Shown in pieces: positions 12,107-13,340 of a stretch of DNA of 13,340 bases. The translations under genes and the position numbers were made by a program. A model generated the notes under the pieces. The model saw nothing but the letters and a program-made list of their open reading frames with translations. It was not told the origin of the DNA and ran no database searches. Source of the DNA: CAIPBY01 sp041671305 (lineage in GTDB: Bacteria; Patescibacteriota; Patescibacteriia; 2-01-FULL-39-33); assembly GCA_041671305.1 (NCBI GenBank), contig JBAZBX010000020.1, forward strand, positions 1 to 13,340. The letters are read 5' to 3'. Each line of letters opens with the position of its first letter. Positions within the stretch are counted from its first letter, which is position 1.

Positions 12107-12832
12107 TTATGCCGCGATTTGCTGTGTGACGGCCAATGCCGCCGCAATTTGCTCCTCCGCGGTTACCTTTTTGTAGATGGCGCTGCCTACGATGGCATGC
12201 CACCTGTCGCCCGCTGCTTGGCCGCATGCCGAAATTTCACCGCCTTGAGTGATGAAGCCGGGGGCGTAGAGCGTAAAATTGCCCTCGCCGAGCTCTTCTG
12301 TAATCCAAGCGCGGATGCGCTCAACCCAGGGCAACTTATTGCCGGGCACGACGAAATCGGTGACGCCGAATTGGCAGGCCATCCGGTAAATCCGCTCGGG
12401 CGCGTCGTCTACGATGTAGCCGCCTTCACCCGCCAGAAATTTCGGATGCGTCATCATGCCACCGACGATGATTCCCAACTCCGCTTCCCGGCAGGCTTGC
12501 ATCCATGCTTCCTGGGTTTTAGGACCCGTAAACGGGAACAGGATGGCCGCGTCAACGCCCGCTTCTTTCAGCTTATTGGCGAACGGCTTGCCCATGTCAG
12601 GGATGTCATTGCCCGCCTTCTGGTGATCGTAGATGGTCTTCACAATTCCGAAATAGTCCTTGACCGCTTTGACGGACCGCTTGAGACCATCCAGTCCCGC
12701 CGTGATTCCCAGCTTGAATGCGCTGATGCCGTTGACGGACGCCATGTTCTTTGCCAGAAACCGAAGGGCTTCTTCATTGGCCACATCCGCTGCCACTACC
12801 ACACTCCGCTTCACTTCGATGATCGGTGCCAT
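12107..12832 (-). CDS. pyrF: Orotidine 5'-phosphate decarboxylase
   Basis: A 241-aa (beta/alpha)8 protein that decarboxylates OMP to UMP. Landmarks are AAD (14-16), K40, the catalytic segment YDHQKAGNDIPDMG (68-81; D69, K72, D76), PGFITQGGE (191-199) and R210 with GSAIY (216-220). The DHQKAGND spacing differs from the classical DxKxxDI of most bacteria and belongs to the HUMPS/OMPDC side family, so the substrate could differ. It is the first gene of the cassette, with GAGGAG as a ribosome site (12850-12845) 12 nt before the ATG. Base composition is GC-rich and unlike the AT-rich surroundings, which suggests transfer from another genome. Confidence 0.85.
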   Translation of the reverse strand: MAPIIEVKRSVVVAADVANEEALRFLAKNMASVNGISAFKLGITAGLDGLKRSVKAVKDYFGIVKTIYDHQKAGNDIPDMGKPFANKLKEAGVDAAILFPFTGPKTQEAWMQACREAELGIIVGGMMTHPKFLAGEGGYIVDDAPERIYRMACQFGVTDFVVPGNKLPWVERIRAWITEELGEGNFTLYAPGFITQGGEISACGQAAGDRWHAIVGSAIYKKVTAEEQIAAALAVTQQIAA

Positions 12833-12915
12833 AACTTTCTTGTGCTCCTCATTTGTGTATGGTACGTTGAATAGATGGGTCGGACACTCTGCCCAGCCTC
12901 TTATCTACTGGCGCT

Positions 12916-12945
12916 ACTTTACAATAAATATAGCGTTTTTGTCAA
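12916..12945 (-). promoter_or_regulatory. Probable promoter of the pyrF-pyrE cassette
   Basis: On the minus strand TTGACA (12945-12940) is followed after 18 nt by TAAAGT (12921-12916). The leader of about 75 nt can form a long imperfect hairpin (TAGAT...ATCTA around TGGG...CCCA). The remainder of the stretch 12833-13122 is AT-rich and shows no gene. Confidence 0.45.
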
Positions 12946-13085
12946 TATCAAACGATATTATAAAAACAAGGAAATCGCTACATTCAAGGGCTTAAATATA
13001 GCTTGGTCAAGGGTTACAAATCCATTAAAAAGCCAACCATATTTAAAAATAGCCTTTCTTTCTTTTTATATTAGTTAATTTAGGC

Positions 13086-13091
13086 TATAAT
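13086..13091 (+). promoter_or_regulatory. -10 element TATAAT upstream of the acetyltransferase gene
   Basis: TATAAT lies 37 nt upstream of the ATG at 13123. A clear -35 is not seen (TTTTTA at 13063-13068). An AAAGAGA-like ribosome site is weak. Confidence 0.35.
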
Positions 13092-13122
13092 TTAGTAATT
13101 AGAAAAGAGAAATTATACCAAG

Positions 13123-13340
13123 ATGAAATTAAAGATAAAATTGAGAAAAGTTAAGACATCGGATAAGAAATATTTTGCTAAATGGTGGAGGGATAAAGAA
13201 CTGCTTAGGGTCACTAGTGGAATTTTGGAAAGAATAGATGATGTGGAAGTGGATAGATATTTCTCAAAAATTATTTTGAGTAATAATTACCATTATTTAA
13301 TCTTGGCTGGAGACAATGTCATTGGCCATATATCATTGGT
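13123..13340 (+). CDS. GNAT-family acetyltransferase, 5' part
   Basis: An open frame begins at ATG 13123 and runs to the window edge (72 codons). The N-terminus (KLRKVKTSDKKYFAKWWRDKELLRVTSG) and the later ILAGDNVIGHISL strand resemble the start of GNAT N-acetyltransferases, which transfer an acetyl group from acetyl-CoA to a small molecule or protein. The acetyl-CoA-binding loop is beyond the window, so the call rests on the first domain half. The gene is AT-rich like the left part of the window and is separated from the pyr cassette by an AT-rich gap. Confidence 0.6.
   Translation, partial: MKLKIKLRKVKTSDKKYFAKWWRDKELLRVTSGILERIDDVEVDRYFSKIILSNNYHYLILAGDNVIGHISL

Noticed and set aside
11663..12874. 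A 403-codon plus-strand open frame opposite the pyr genes
   Set aside because: It is antisense to both pyrF and pyrE, which have recognisable motifs, ribosome sites, a promoter and a terminator. Long antisense frames are common in GC-rich genes.
1..13340. CRISPR array
   Set aside because: No regularly spaced repeats are present; the only direct repeats seen are the 18-bp tandem pair and the 13-bp pair.

Overview
The window is AT-rich apart from one GC-rich block. Its gene content suits a small-genome uncultivated bacterium of the Patescibacteria/CPR type; this placement is an inference from protein styles and cannot be proved from the sequence. Most AT-rich genes start with ATG directly after AT-rich sequence (often TAT-ATG) and lack a clear Shine-Dalgarno motif. 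TGA works as a stop, and the one tRNA encodes its CCA end.

Layout. (1) 25-98: tRNA-Glu(CTC), with a hairpin after it. (2) 193-2811: a restriction-modification island with two beta-class DNA methyltransferases (minus strand) flanking a plus-strand protein that looks like a restriction endonuclease built from two copies of one PD-(D/E)XK-like domain. (3) 2857-4188: a large serine recombinase, then a gene-free stretch (4189-4571) packed with hairpins, three capped by GNRA tetraloops on the plus strand: a candidate structured RNA. (4) 4572-5929: a small zinc-ribbon membrane protein and a PD-(D/E)XK nuclease-like protein. (5) 5930-7831, minus strand: a ParB-methyltransferase fusion and a terminase-small-subunit-like HTH protein, preceded by a roughly 240-nt leader with a near-consensus promoter, a strong intrinsic terminator and a possible anti-terminator. 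(6) 8241-9310: an XRE repressor and an ImmA/IrrE metallopeptidase, in an overlapping pair with a canonical -1 slippery heptamer at the junction. A promoter after the pair (9321-9349) carries an operator-like sequence nearly identical to the palindrome in the XRE promoter. (7) 9551-10966: DUF3892, DUF2188 and an amidase (endolysin-like) gene. (8) 10967-11332: non-coding, with two strong hairpins and a compact promoter-terminator unit that could be a small RNA. (9) 11333-12832: a GC-rich minus-strand pyrF-pyrE cassette with visible Shine-Dalgarno sequences, unlike its surroundings. (10) 13123 to the window edge: the 5' part of a GNAT acetyltransferase gene.

How it fits together. Serine recombinase, XRE/ImmA switch, ParB-methyltransferase, terminase-small-like protein and amidase are a phage or integrative-element toolkit. 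No capsid, portal, large terminase or tail gene is in the window, so it is either part of a larger prophage, a decayed one, or a satellite-like island. The restriction-modification genes and the PD-(D/E)XK protein are plausible defence cargo. The most unusual signals are the duplicated-domain endonuclease between two methyltransferases, the GNRA-rich RNA beside the recombinase, the attenuator-like leader of the ParB-methyltransferase, and the predicted frameshift fusion of repressor to peptidase.
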